Shown here: positions 49,497-59,340 of the stretch, in pieces
Position numbering within the stretch: position 1 is the stretch's first letter
Layout: each line of letters starts with the position of its first letter
Source: Candidatus Pantoea persica
Lineage (GTDB): Bacteria > Pseudomonadota > Gammaproteobacteria > Enterobacterales > Enterobacteriaceae
Length of the DNA stretch: 64,000 bases
Assembly: GCF_013753875.1 (NCBI RefSeq)
Contig: NZ_SMDS01000010.1
Coordinates: 310,001-374,000, forward strand
Direction: 5' to 3'
Notes under the pieces: generated by a model
What the model was told of the DNA's origin: nothing
Database searches by the model: none
The model's input: the letters and a program-made list of their open reading frames with translations, nothing else
Made by a program: the position numbers and the translations under genes

Positions 49497-51417
49497 TGTC
49501 GAAAGCCCTGCCAGGCTGGCGTAACTATCTGTTCAACAGCACCTGGCGCTATCTGCTGCGCATCTTTCTCGCGCTGACCGGCTCAGCGGACGTTTGCGCA
49601 ATCTGCTGATCACCCTGCTCTGCTTTTGCATCGCTTCCGTCTCGGTTGAGCTGCTGTTCCCGCACCCGATCGCCTTTATGGCCGGTCTGGCACTCTCGAC
49701 GTGGGTCTTTATCCTGCTGGGGGCGCTGGGCCAGCGTTACGCGACCATCGCTTTTGGCGCACTGCTGATTGCGGTCTATACCATGCTGGGCATCGGGCTA
49801 TTTGACCAGTGGTATATGCAGCCGGTGCTGCTGCTGGTGGGCGCGCTCTGGTATAAATTTTGATGCTGCTTGGCCATCTGATGTTGTTCAGGAGCCGCTG
49901 GCGGGCAGCTACGCTCAGCTAGCGCGGTATCTGGAGGCCAAGGCGAATCTGTTCGATCCCGACGGCGAGGCGCAGGACGACGCCGCGCTGATCCGCACGG
50001 CCATGGCCAACAGTCAGCTGGTGGCACAGCTTAACTTCACCAAAAGCCCCCTGCAAAGCCGCCTGCGCGGCGACCGCGGTTCGCGCAGCACGCGCTGCAG
50101 CCTGCACTACTGTTAGTCGCGCAGGATATCCACGAGCGCGCCAGCTCCTCCCATCTGTAGTACCATCTGCTGCGCGACGACTGGCGCTATACCGAAATTC
50201 TGTTTCGCTTTCAGCACCTGCTGAACAGGCAGGCTAAGGCGTGTCGCCAGCTGTCGCAGTGCATCCTGCTGCGCAACCTGCGCGCCATCGATGCGCAGCT
50301 GGCGTCGATTGAATCGGACCAGGCGCTGAGTAGCGACTCGCAGGCGAGCAATAACCGGCTATCGCGTGAAGGGCTGAGCGGCTGGAGCGATATTCGCCTG
50401 CGGCTGAGCCGCCATCTGACGCCCGCCTCGGCGCTGTTCCGCCACGCGGTGCGTATGCCCCTCGAGCTCTGCGTTGGCTACGGTTTTATTCAGGTAATCG
50501 GCGTCGAGCGCGGCTACTGGATCCTACTGACCAGCCTGTTTGTCTGCCAGCCCAACTATAACGCCACGCGGCGCCAGCTGGCGCTGCACATCGCCGGCAC
50601 GCTGGCGGGCGTCGCTATCGGCCTGCCGCTGCTCTGGCTGGTGCCCTCCACGGAGGGCCAGCTGATCCTTATCGTGGTCAGCGGCGTGCTCTTCTTCGCC
50701 TTTCGCCAGGTGCAGTACGCGCAGGCGACACTGTTTATCACCCTGCTGGTGCTGTTTTGCTTCAACCTGCCTGGGCGAAGGATTCGACGTGGCGCTGCCG
50801 CGCATCGTCGATACGCTGCTGGGGTGCGTGCTCGCCTGGCTGGCGGTGCCCTTTATCTGGCCCGACTGGCGCTTCCATCAGCTGCCCGCGGTGGCGGCGC
50901 GCACGCTTAATATGAACTGCCGCTATCTGGACGCGATGATGGAGCAGTACCATCAGGGCAAGGATAACCGCCTCGCCTACCGCATCGCGCGACGCGACGC
51001 GACGCGCACAATGCCGACGCCGAGCTCGCCTCTGTGGTGTCAAATATGAGCAGCGGATCGCGCACGCATCAAAAACGCAAAGAGTCCGCTTTCCAGCTTC
51101 TCTGCCTCAATCACTCTTTCCTGAGCTATATCTCAGCGCTCGTCGCGCACCGCGACAAGCTCAGCGACGATGTGCTGCTGGCACTGCTGGACGATACGGT
51201 CTGTTACGTCGAGGATGTGTTGCAAACCGAGGTGGTCAGCAGCCCTGATGTGGAGAAAATGCAAAACGCGTTAACGCAGCGTATCAGCGAGATGGCCGCC
51301 AATCAGGAGACGCGTGCGCTGCTGGTGTTGCAGCAGCTCGGCCTGCTGGTCGCCCTGCTGCCGGAGATCACCCGCCAGCGCCGCACACTGGGGAGGCCTA
51401 ACAGGCGCTCTGCTTGA
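49493..51417 (+). pseudogene. yccS: YccS/YhfK-type membrane protein, several lesions
   Basis: FUSC-family membrane protein of about 720 residues in E. coli. It starts MMSKALPGWRNYLFNSTWRY and shifts frame near 49590. LITLLCFCIASVSVELLFPH and HPIAFMAGLALSTWVFILLG follow, then a stop after WYKF at 49861. Further pieces: YLEAKANLFDPDGEAQDDAA, GYGFIQVIGVERGYWILLTS, VCQPNYNATRRQL, PRIVDTLLGCVLAWLAVPFI, LVLQQLGLLVALLPEITRQR. At least five breaks including a TAG near 50158. Confidence 0.9.
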
Positions 51418-51720
51418 GCGTCTCCAGATACCAGGCGTTCAGTTCCGCTCTGACCGCCTGCGAAAGCGCGGTCTCGTGCCGCCCTTCAATCGCCCCCTCC
51501 AGCGCCAGCAGCGTTTTAAATCCAACGTGCCGGTTGATCGCCTGCAGCCTGAGCCAGCACTGTTCCGCGCCCAGCTGTTGCAGGTGGCGGCGTTCTTTAT
51601 GCCCGCCTCGTGCAGCAGATTTACAGGTTCAATTAATAATTGCGATCGCGTCCTGCCTTCGCTTGTTTTTACGGGCCGTTTTCCAAATTTAAGGTTGAGC
51701 TTCATCCAGGAAGCTATCAC
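51398..51720 (-). pseudogene. tfoX: Sxy/TfoX competence regulator, 3' remnant
   Basis: TfoX works with CRP at competence promoters. Only the C-terminal half remains: LNLKFGKRPVKTSEGRTRSQ, EPVNLLHEAGIKNAATC, then after a frameshift QLGAEQCWLRLQAINRHVGF, KTLLALEGAIEGRHETALSQ, ending SAC at 51398. The first 100 residues are missing. It converges on yccS and is divergent from sulA, as in E. coli. Confidence 0.82.
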
Positions 51721-51737
51721 TGTATACCCACGTAGTA
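51718..51737 (+). promoter_or_regulatory. Degenerate LexA box of sulA
   Basis: CACTGTATACCCACGTAGTA, 20 bp before the sulA ATG. The left half keeps CTGT, but the right half reads GTAG where LexA needs ACAG. The position and spacing fit the sulA SOS box. Confidence 0.6.
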
Positions 51738-51757
51738 TAATACTGAGAGATAACCCA

Positions 51758-52249
51758 ATGCGCGCACAACACTTTAATAATGCAGGCTTTGCTCACCGTC
51801 ACGTTACCGCCTCTCAGCCCGCACAACACAGCGGCTGGATTACGGAACTACGCTACAGCGAGCAGCCCGGCATGATGCAAATATTGCTGTCTACCGCTGC
51901 TCAAGCAGCTCAATCAGAGTCGCGCTGGCATCTCTGGCTCACGCCTGCGCATAAGCTGAACCGCGCTTGGCTTCAGCAGTCAGGTTTGCCGCTGAAGAAA
52001 AGTATGCACGTCGCCGATTCGGAGCGCTGCACCTCGGTGGAAGCAATGATTAAAGCTTTGCGTACAGGGAATTAAAGCGTGGTGCTGGCGTGAATCCCCT
52101 ACGATCTGGACGAAGAGGAGCGACGTGAACTGGATCACGCGGCGACGGAAGGCAAAGCGCTGGGGTTGATTATGCGCCCTGGCTATACGGTGGATGCCTA
52201 GCTGCAACCAAATAAAGCGATAAAAATTCAGTCGGATTTGTTTAATTAA
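51758..52249 (+). pseudogene. sulA: SOS cell-division inhibitor SulA, nonsense mutations
   Basis: SulA blocks FtsZ during the SOS response. MRAQHFNNAGFAHRHVTAS and SRWHLWLTPAHKLNRAWLQQ, SGLPLKKSMHVADSERCTSV are open; a TAA follows ALRTGN at 52072-52074, then SVVLA, another stop, DLDEEERRELDHAATEGKAL, GLIMRPGYTVDA, stop, and KIQSDLFN at 52249. The readable remainder is in one frame, so the decay is by base changes. It lies upstream of ompA as in E. coli. Confidence 0.93.
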
Positions 52250-52593
52250 GTAAAAATAGGATTTTTCTCTGGTCTTTTGCATTTTGTGTCTCGGCTAAAC
52301 CACTGATTCTTTTCCCTCCAGCTTTGACAAGAGTTTAGCTGCATCTAAAAGCACAACGCTATTAAGACCAGGTCAAATGTTAGTATGTATGTATAAAGCC
52401 CTGTTTTTTGCAGTATCCCTTACATCATACTTGTAAGTTTCCAATCTCGTTGTAGACTTTACTTCGCTAGGGTGCTCAATAACTTCCGTTTTTTATCGGT
52501 AGAGTAATAAGCGAGCGTTTTAACCCGGCGAAGGATTACAACCAAGAGCATCCTTTTTGCTCATTGTCTATTTGGATGATAACGAGGCGCAAA
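52250..52593. other. ompA promoter and long leader region
   Basis: About 344 bp, AT-rich at first. A long 5' leader is known for ompA mRNA, where stem-loops and the MicA small RNA act. AACGAGGCGC just before the ATG supplies the ribosome site. No coding sequence is seen. Confidence 0.6.
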
Positions 52594-53649
52594 ATGAAAA
52601 AGACAGCTATCGCAATTGCAGTGGCACTGGCTGGCTTCGCTACCGTAGCGCAGGCCGCTCCGAAAGATGACACCTGGTACACCAGTGCTAAACTGGGCTG
52701 GTCTCAGTACCATGATACTGGTTACTACGGTAACGGTTATAGCCACAACAATGGCCCGACTCACGAATCTCAGCTGGGTGCTGGCGCATTCGTGGGCTAC
52801 CAGGCTAACCCGTACATGGGCTTCGAGCTGGGCTACGACTGGCTGGGCCGTATGCCGAACAAAGGCACCGAAAACGACGGCGCATTCAAAGCACAGGGCG
52901 TACAGCTGGCTGCTAAGCTGAGCTACCCGATCACTGACGAGCTGGATGTCTACACTCGTCTGGGTGGTATGGTGTGGCTTGCTAATGCAACGCAGAATAA
53001 CTCTGAGAACGGACGCATCGGCGATCACGACAACGGCGTTTCTCCGCTGGCTGCAGTGGGTGTGGAATACACACTAACCCAGAACTGGTCAACCCGTCTG
53101 GACTACCAGTGGGTTAACAACATCGGCGAAGCGCAGACCGTTGGCGCACGTCCGGACAACGGCATGCTAAGCATAGGCGTTTCATACCGATTCGGTCAGG
53201 ATGAGGCTGCTCCGGTTGTTGCACCGGCTCCGGTTGTTGAAACCAAGCGTTTCAACCTGAAATCAGACGTAATGTTCACTTTCAACAATTCTACCCTAAA
53301 GCCGGAAGGTCAGCAGGCATTGGCTCAGCTGTATAGCCAGCTGAGCTCAATGGACCCGAAAGATGGTTCCGTTGTCATTCTGGGCTTCACCGACCACATC
53401 GGTTCAGACCAGTACAACCAGAAGCTGTCTGAGAAACGTGCCCAGTCTGTAGTTGACTATCTGGTTTCTAAAGGTATCCCGTCTAACAAGATCTCTGCAC
53501 GTGGCATGGGCGAATCTAACCCAGTTACCGGCAACACCTGTGACAGCGTGAAAGGCCGTCAGGCTCTGATCGACTGCCTGGAGCCGGACCGTCGCGTAGA
53601 AATCGACGTGAAAGGTATCAAAGAAGTTGTAACTCAGCCGCAGGCTTAA
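52594..53649 (+). CDS. ompA: Outer membrane protein A
   Basis: Encodes 351 residues (E. coli 346). Signal peptide [20 protein letters not shown], cleaved before APKDDTWY. An eight-strand barrel follows ([38 protein letters not shown]), then a Pro/Ala hinge ([11 protein letters not shown]), then the peptidoglycan-binding domain ([36 protein letters not shown]). The two Cys (GNTCDSV, IDCLEPD) are kept. Codons are strongly biased, as for a highly expressed gene. Fully intact, unlike sulA beside it. Confidence 0.98.
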   Translation: MKKTAIAIAVALAGFATVAQAAPKDDTWYTSAKLGWSQYHDTGYYGNGYSHNNGPTHESQLGAGAFVGYQANPYMGFELGYDWLGRMPNKGTENDGAFKAQGVQLAAKLSYPITDELDVYTRLGGMVWLANATQNNSENGRIGDHDNGVSPLAAVGVEYTLTQNWSTRLDYQWVNNIGEAQTVGARPDNGMLSIGVSYRFGQDEAAPVVAPAPVVETKRFNLKSDVMFTFNNSTLKPEGQQALAQLYSQLSSMDPKDGSVVILGFTDHIGSDQYNQKLSEKRAQSVVDYLVSKGIPSNKISARGMGESNPVTGNTCDSVKGRQALIDCLEPDRRVEIDVKGIKEVVTQPQA

Positions 53650-53666
53650 TTTTACGTCATAAAAAC

Positions 53667-53688
53667 CCCCGCAATGCGGGGTTTTTTT
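53667..53688 (+). terminator. Rho-independent terminator of ompA
   Basis: CCCCGC-AAT-GCGGGG followed by seven T, 17 bp after the ompA stop. Confidence 0.92.
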
Positions 53689-53735
53689 ATGTCTGCGATT
53701 GCTGGCTGGCCAGATGCGCCGACAGTACTGACCTG

Positions 53736-54203
53736 CTACTCGTTACCCGTTTCAGACTTGCCCAGAATCGCCTGCAGATCCTGCTTCAGGCTCGACATTT
53801 GCGTGGCATATTTATCTTTGCGCTCCGCATCCTCGATCAGCTGAACAATCGTCTCCGAGAGCATGCTGCCGCGACGCTGCGCCAGCCCCGCCAGGCGTTG
53901 CCATACCAGATATTCAAGATCGATCGATTTCTTGCGCGTGTGCTGATGTTCCGCATTGAAATGTCGCTTGCGGCGGGCGCGAATGGTCTGTTTCAACCGG
54001 TTATCCAGATCTGGATGGATATGCTGCGCGATCCATTCGGCTACCTCAACCGGATGATTCTCCATTGAAAGCAGTTCATCAACAGCAGCCTGGGCGGCGC
54101 TCAGTTCAAGATGGCGCGTGATCTGCTCGCCTTCCCGATGCTTCTTCACCAGGTACATCCATTTCCACCCACTTTCAAGATTTTCGAGTTGTTGGTATTT
54201 CAT
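53736..54203 (-). CDS. matP: Macrodomain Ter protein MatP
   Basis: Encodes 155 residues (E. coli 150). MatP binds matS sites and organises the terminus region. [20 protein letters not shown] is the family N-terminus, followed by [20 protein letters not shown], a four-helix part, and the ribbon-helix-helix part ([20 protein letters not shown]) with a C-terminal coiled coil ([12 protein letters not shown]). The start is placed at homology, 9 codons inside the open frame. Convergent with ompA. Intact. Confidence 0.94.
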   Translation of the reverse strand: MKYQQLENLESGWKWMYLVKKHREGEQITRHLELSAAQAAVDELLSMENHPVEVAEWIAQHIHPDLDNRLKQTIRARRKRHFNAEHQHTRKKSIDLEYLVWQRLAGLAQRRGSMLSETIVQLIEDAERKDKYATQMSSLKQDLQAILGKSETGNE

Positions 54204-54338
54204 CAGAATCTCATCGTGACCGCGTAACAAAGCAAGAATAACAGCTTTTCAGAGAGATGCTGTAAGGAAAAAAGCGTTCAGTGTCTCAGGGTTAATCAGA
54301 ACCATGCAGTGCTCAACAAGGACGTTTCCTGTATAATC

Positions 54339-56123
54339 ATGCCTTTGTTTAATCAACCAAATGCGAATATTTTGACCAGCCCCCAACTTTCCTGGCAAGA
54401 CCTTCAGCCGAATACTAGCGAATACGCGTCCCTCTTTTCCCGCATCGCAGAAGAAGAAACCGATAGCCTGGCGTTGTTACAGCCGCGCTTGCTGAACGCA
54501 CTGGTGCATCTGCATCAACAACGCGAAGGTTTTCCTCTGCTGCTGGTGTGTAGTCAGGAAAACGGGAGCTATCTGGAGCTGATTACGCGCCAGATGACGC
54601 GCATCGCTGGCGAGCCGACAACCCTGTTCGGCGGCCACTATCACTTTATCGCCGATAACGTTACGCTCCAGCCGCCTGGTGATGCTTCCCATCCCTTTAC
54701 CGGCACCGGCCAGGTGCTCTTTGCTGAATGGATTGAAAACGATCAGCTGTTCGGCTGCGTCCGTTTGCATCGCGATCGCCTTCAGCTGGAGCCGGGCCTG
54801 CTCCATCGCGCCAACGGCGGGACGCTGGTGCTGTCGCTGCGTATGCTGCAGGTGCAGCCGCTGCTGTGGCTGCGCCTGAAACGCGCCATTCAGCTGGGAC
54901 GTCTTGAGTGGCTTTCGCCCGACGAGCGTCGCCCGCTGCCGGTCTCGGTACCGCCGCTGCCGTTCTCGCTCAAGCTGGTGCTCTGCGGCGATCGCGACGC
55001 ACTGGCGGCATTCCAGGAGAGCGATCCTGAGCTGCACGAGCTGGCTACCTATACCGAATTTGAAGAGAACCTGCAGGTGGCCGATGAGGAAGACATGCTC
55101 GCCTGGTGCCGCTGGGCGCAGGATGTCGCGCTGCAGGCGAGGCTGCCGGCGCCCGAGGCTGATTTCTGGCCGCCCCTGATCCGCGAGGCGGTACGCTATA
55201 CCGGCGATCAAGAGGTGCTGCCGCTCTGCCCGCGCTGGATGCTGCGGCAGATGCGCGAAGCCTTTATGCAGGAGAATGCGCTGAACGAAACGGCGCTGCT
55301 CAAAGCGCTGGAAGCGCGCAGCTGGCGCGAGGCGTTCCTCGCCGAACGCATGCGCGATGAAATCCTGCTGAAACAGATCCTGATTGAAACCAAGGGCGAG
55401 GTCGTCGGACAAGTCAACGGGCTTTCCGTGGTGGAATTCCCTGGCCATCCGCGTCCCTGGGGCGAGCCGTCGCGTATTACCTGCGTGGTGCATCCGGGAG
55501 ATGGCGAATTTACCGATGTTGAACGCAAAGCGGAGCTGGGCGGCAATATTCACGCCAAAGGCATGATGATTATGCAGGCCTTTCTGATTGCGGAACTGGA
55601 GCTGGATCAGCAGCTGCCCTTCTCCGCCTCACTGGTATTCGAACAATCCTACTCGGAAGTGGACGGCGACAGCGCGTCGCTGGCCGAGCTGTGCGCGCTG
55701 GTCAGCGCGCTCGCCAGCCAGCCGGTGAATCAGCAGATCGCCGTCACCGGCTCGGTCGATCAGTTCGGCAATGTCCAGCCGGTGGGCGGCCTGAACGAAA
55801 AGATCGAAGGCTTCTTTACCATCTGCGATGACCGCGAACTGACCGGCGAGCAAGGGGTGATTATTCCCGCCTGCAACGTGCGCCACCTGAGCCTGCGCCA
55901 GGATGTCATAGATGCGGTCGAAGCGGGCCGCTTCCATATCTGGGCGATTGATCGCGCCGAGGTGGCGCTGCCACTGCTTACCGGCATGGCATGGCGCAGC
56001 GAAACCCCGGATGGCGACGGTCTGCTGCGCCGCATCCAGGATCGCATCACCCAGCTCAACCAGCAGGAAACTACGTATCGCCGCTGGCCCTTTCGCTGGC
56101 TAAACTGGTTTAACCAGAACTAA
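54339..56123 (+). CDS. lonH: Lon-like protease homologue LonH/YcbZ
   Basis: Encodes 594 residues (E. coli YcbZ has 586). The N-terminal part is a degenerate AAA-like region (GLLHRANGGTLVLSLRMLQV). The C-terminal Lon protease domain has the catalytic Ser in EQSYSEVDGDSASLAELCAL and Lys in VGGLNEKIEGFF. GEPSRITCVVHPGDGEFTDV is conserved. The ATG at 54339 is chosen from homology, although an in-frame start lies 30 bp earlier. fabA follows. No lesion. Confidence 0.93.
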   Translation: MPLFNQPNANILTSPQLSWQDLQPNTSEYASLFSRIAEEETDSLALLQPRLLNALVHLHQQREGFPLLLVCSQENGSYLELITRQMTRIAGEPTTLFGGHYHFIADNVTLQPPGDASHPFTGTGQVLFAEWIENDQLFGCVRLHRDRLQLEPGLLHRANGGTLVLSLRMLQVQPLLWLRLKRAIQLGRLEWLSPDERRPLPVSVPPLPFSLKLVLCGDRDALAAFQESDPELHELATYTEFEENLQVADEEDMLAWCRWAQDVALQARLPAPEADFWPPLIREAVRYTGDQEVLPLCPRWMLRQMREAFMQENALNETALLKALEARSWREAFLAERMRDEILLKQILIETKGEVVGQVNGLSVVEFPGHPRPWGEPSRITCVVHPGDGEFTDVERKAELGGNIHAKGMMIMQAFLIAELELDQQLPFSASLVFEQSYSEVDGDSASLAELCALVSALASQPVNQQIAVTGSVDQFGNVQPVGGLNEKIEGFFTICDDRELTGEQGVIIPACNVRHLSLRQDVIDAVEAGRFHIWAIDRAEVALPLLTGMAWRSETPDGDGLLRRIQDRITQLNQQETTYRRWPFRWLNWFNQN

Positions 56124-56188
56124 TTAAATTGCCCGGCGTACAGCTGTTCGTTAAACTTCGTGCTTCACAAAAATAAGGCTTATTGAAC

Positions 56189-56707
56189 ATGGTTGATAAA
56201 CGCGAATCCTATAGCAAAGAGGACCTGATTGCGTCAGGTCGCGGTGAACTGTTTGGCGAGAACGGTCCGCCGCTTCCATCAGGTAACATGTTAATGATGG
56301 ACCGCGTGGTCAAGATTACCGAAGACGGCGGTAAATATGACAAAGGATTTGTGGAAGCTGAGCTGGATATCAATCCGGACCTGTGGTTTTTCGCCTGCCA
56401 CTTTATCGGCGATCCGGTCATGCCGGGCTGCCTCGGCCTTGACGCCATGTGGCAGCTAGTAGGCTTCTATCTCGGCTGGCTTGGCGCCGAAGGCAAAGGC
56501 CGCGCGCTGGGCGTCGGCGAGGTGAAATTTACCGGTCAGGTGCTGCCGACCGCGAAAAAAGTGACCTACAGTATTCACTTCAAGCGCGTCATTAACCGTA
56601 AGCTGGTAATGGGCGTGGCCGATGGCGAAGTGTTCGTTGACGGTAACCTGATTTACTCTGCCAGCGATTTGAAAGTGGGTCTGTTCAAAGACACCAACGC
56701 GTTCTGA
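56189..56707 (+). CDS. fabA: 3-hydroxydecanoyl-ACP dehydratase/isomerase
   Basis: Encodes 172 residues, the E. coli length. FabA dehydrates 3-hydroxydecanoyl-ACP and isomerises the product, opening the unsaturated fatty acid branch. Active His in [13 protein letters not shown] and Asp in [18 protein letters not shown] are present. [20 protein letters not shown] is the family start. An essential gene; intact. Confidence 0.97.
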   Translation: MVDKRESYSKEDLIASGRGELFGENGPPLPSGNMLMMDRVVKITEDGGKYDKGFVEAELDINPDLWFFACHFIGDPVMPGCLGLDAMWQLVGFYLGWLGAEGKGRALGVGEVKFTGQVLPTAKKVTYSIHFKRVINRKLVMGVADGEVFVDGNLIYSASDLKVGLFKDTNAF

Positions 56708-57063
56708 TTGCGCAAATGAAAACCTCCGCCGCTGCACCAGTGAGACTTCGCCTCAACCATCTGATATGGATACATCTCTTTTGAGCGTCCTGTAATGCCG
56801 AACTGGTAGCCACGTGAGTGTGCAAGTTCAAGGCGGTCTCGTTTCTATCTATTCATACCTTTTATCCTCATATCAGGTCTGTGGAAGCTGGTGGAAAGAA
56901 ATAGAGTGGCAAAATAATACTAAGGCACGTATAAAATACTACCTGCCCCGGTCTGAAAGGTCAATGCGCAAAATTCACGCCAGTGTCATCAATTCGCCGT
57001 TAATTTGCCACTATTGACAAGAGGCGCACGCGGTCGGGCTCGCTTAGTCTGCTGAAAGCACAA
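56708..57063. other. Intergenic region; rmf not recognisable
   Basis: About 355 bp, AT-rich in the second half. E. coli has rmf (ribosome modulation factor) here. A stretch reading YQVCGSWWKEIEWQ (56870-56915) vaguely recalls the YQ...WLGGWR part of Rmf, but the basic N-terminus MKRQKRDR is not found. I call no gene. Confidence 0.45.
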
Positions 57064-57112
57064 TAAAAAAAGCCCCTGCCCGCATCTGCGTAAACAGTGC
57101 CAGACAGGGGCG
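57064..57112 (-). terminator. Terminator of the pqiABC operon
   Basis: On the minus strand GCCCCTG ... CAGGGGC, with a long loop, is followed by seven T, 22 bp after the pqiC stop. Confidence 0.7.
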
Positions 57113-57133
57113 CCATTAAATCGTTAACAGATA

Positions 57134-57700
57134 TTATTCTGCTGACGCGGCCGCATTCGCTATTTGCTGCGCGGTTTGCTGCCAGCCGAGCGCCAGCGTG
57201 CGCACCAGCGCGTCATAGCCATCCTCCTGCTGCGGCAGCGCCAGATTGAAGCCCTGCTTGATTACCTGTCCGCTGTGCTGCAGCACCCATTCGCCGCTGA
57301 TCACGGCGCGCCCGTCATAGCGGCCCTGGAACCCAGTGACCGTGACACTCAGGGTGTCGTGCGTGTAGCCAAGGGGTGCTGCGGAGACCAAACGTCCCGG
57401 TAGCGCTTTGCTCAGGTTCGCCACCAGCGTCTGTTGCAGCTGCTGATCGAGCGGACCGGCCCAGAGATTATTGGCGGCGATGACATATTTCACGTCGCTG
57501 GTCTGGTAGACCAGCCCGTTGCCTGCCAGATAGTCGGGCACCGCGACCTGCTGCACCCACAGCGCAGGCGGCTGCGCGATGCCGCCTCTGCGTACCGGCA
57601 TCGCCGCCGGCGACGACGGCAGCTGATAGTACGTATTGTCAATGGTGCTGCTGCAGGCGCTGAGCAGCAGCGCGGCGCACAAAACGATGCCTTTTTTCAC
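57134..57700 (-). CDS. pqiC: Lipoprotein PqiC
   Basis: Encodes 188 residues. Lipoprotein signal MKKGIVLCAALLLSACSS with lipobox LLSAC. The ABC-type lipoprotein body has YYQLPSSPAAMP, PALWVQQVAVPDYLAGNGLV and NNLWAGPLDQQLQQTLVANL. In E. coli PqiC sits in the outer membrane and docks the PqiB tube. Its start overlaps the pqiB stop. Intact. Confidence 0.94.
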   Translation of the reverse strand: MKKGIVLCAALLLSACSSTIDNTYYQLPSSPAAMPVRRGGIAQPPALWVQQVAVPDYLAGNGLVYQTSDVKYVIAANNLWAGPLDQQLQQTLVANLSKALPGRLVSAAPLGYTHDTLSVTVTGFQGRYDGRAVISGEWVLQHSGQVIKQGFNLALPQQEDGYDALVRTLALGWQQTAQQIANAAASAE

Positions 57701-59340
57701 TGTTTCGCCCTATTTGGCTGTGGATCCTGACCCGGTTTGGCCTCGAAGACGAGCGCGTTGCTCTTGGTATTGAGCGTTTTCAATACCGGCTGTAGCTCGC
57801 GCAGTACCTGATCGAGCCGCTGCATATCACCGACCAGCTTGTTGTAGGCTGGCGAACCAAGCTGCAGCCCCTTCATGCTGCGGTTCAACTCGCGCAGCGT
57901 CTGCTGCATATCATCCGGCAGCGTCTTCATCGCCGGGCTGGCGGTAATCTGATTGAAGTTTTTCAGCGTGCCCTGTAGTTCGCGCAGCGTGCGCTGGCTC
58001 TCTTTCAGCGTGCCGGTCGCCTCGGTGATCATGCCGTTAAGCGGCAAGGCGTTGATCTTGTCGAGCGCCGCCACCAGCTTCTGCTGGATCTGGCTGAGGC
58101 CGTCGCTGGTGGTCGGAATGATTTCATAGCCGGCCACTTTTTCCGGGCCCTTGTACGCCGGCATGTTATCGTAAAAGTCGAGGTCGATATAGAGCGAACC
58201 CGACAGCAGGTTGCCGGTCTTCAGCGAGGCGCGCAGGCCGCGTTTTTTACCATCCTGCAGATGTTGCTCAAGATCGAAATCTGCGCCGAGCCGTTTGATA
58301 AAGCGATCAGGTTCGATACGGATCAACACCGGCACGCGATAGTCGTTGTTCAGCGCCTGATTGACGTCCGCCGTCGTAAAGAGCACTTCCACCACGGTCC
58401 CCAGACGAATGCCGCGGAATTCTACCGGCGCGCCAGCCTGCAGGCCGCGTATCGAGTCGGTAAAGAACATCAGGAAGTCGATATGGTTGGTATAGAGCGA
58501 ATCCTGGATGCTGCGCTGATCGTCGAACAAGTGATAGTCGGCGTTGTTCGCCGCCGTCTGGCCGAGATCCCAGCCGTCCGGCACGTCGAAGCTGACGCCA
58601 CCGCTGAACAGCGTGGTGAGCGCTCCCATCTCCACGCGCATCCCGGAGGCGGACATATCTACCGCGATGCCGCTGTCTTTCCAGAAGCGCACGTTGGTCG
58701 TTACCAGGCGGTCATAGGGCGCGGCAATAAACAGCTGATAGGTCATCATGCGCTTGTCGGTATCGAAGCTACTGGTTTCCACCGTGCCAACGCGGTAGCC
58801 ACGGAACAGCACCGGATCGCCGGCGTTAAGCTGTCCCGCCTTTTTGCTGTCGAGCGTAATGTGGATGCCCTTCGCGTCGGGCGGCGCCAGCGGCGGCGCG
58901 TCAAGCAGCTGATACTGCTCTTTCTTCTCCTCTTTGGTGCCGGGCTGCAGTTCGATATAGTTGCCGGAAAGCAGTGTGTTGAGGCCGGAGACCCCTTCGC
59001 GCCCTATCTGCGGCTTCACAACCCAGAAGATGCTGTCGCTGTGCAGCAGTTTTTCCATGCCGGAATTAAGGCGCGCGGTGATCTCGACGTGATGCAGATC
59101 GTCGGTCAGCTCCGCCTTCTCCACCACGCCGACGTCGACGCTGCTGCTTTTAATGGTGGTTTTCCCCGCCTCAATCCCCTCGGCGTTTTCCGTTATCAGG
59201 GTCACTTCCGGGCCGAGGTGGCCGAAGTGATAAAACAGGATCCATCCGCCGATTAATAGCGCCACGATGGGGATAATCCAGACCGGAGACCAGCGTTTTA
59301 TCTGGTCGACTTTGGCATGGCCGTGGTTAGTTTCCGTCAA
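57697..59340 (-). CDS. pqiB: MCE-domain lipid transport protein PqiB
   Basis: Encodes 547 residues (E. coli 546). One N-terminal membrane helix (VWIIPIVALLIGGWILFYHF) and three MCE domains (GIEAGKTTIKSSSVDVGVVE; LNAGDPVLFRGYRVGTVETS; GLQAGAPVEFRGIRLGTVVE), followed by a long helical part ending in a coiled-coil region. It forms a periplasm-spanning lipid tunnel between PqiA and PqiC. Its start overlaps pqiA. Intact. Confidence 0.96.
   Translation of the reverse strand: MTETNHGHAKVDQIKRWSPVWIIPIVALLIGGWILFYHFGHLGPEVTLITENAEGIEAGKTTIKSSSVDVGVVEKAELTDDLHHVEITARLNSGMEKLLHSDSIFWVVKPQIGREGVSGLNTLLSGNYIELQPGTKEEKKEQYQLLDAPPLAPPDAKGIHITLDSKKAGQLNAGDPVLFRGYRVGTVETSSFDTDKRMMTYQLFIAAPYDRLVTTNVRFWKDSGIAVDMSASGMRVEMGALTTLFSGGVSFDVPDGWDLGQTAANNADYHLFDDQRSIQDSLYTNHIDFLMFFTDSIRGLQAGAPVEFRGIRLGTVVEVLFTTADVNQALNNDYRVPVLIRIEPDRFIKRLGADFDLEQHLQDGKKRGLRASLKTGNLLSGSLYIDLDFYDNMPAYKGPEKVAGYEIIPTTSDGLSQIQQKLVAALDKINALPLNGMITEATGTLKESQRTLRELQGTLKNFNQITASPAMKTLPDDMQQTLRELNRSMKGLQLGSPAYNKLVGDMQRLDQVLRELQPVLKTLNTKSNALVFEAKPGQDPQPNRAKQ

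Noticed and set aside
54477..55553. 358-codon open frame on the minus strand
   Set aside because: Antisense shadow of lonH, which has clear Lon motifs and full length.
56814..57017. 67-codon ORF after fabA
   Set aside because: No ribosome site, no family match, and composition of intergenic DNA; at most it overlaps a decayed rmf.
58261..59256. 331-codon open frame on the plus strand
   Set aside because: Antisense shadow of pqiB, an intact MCE protein.
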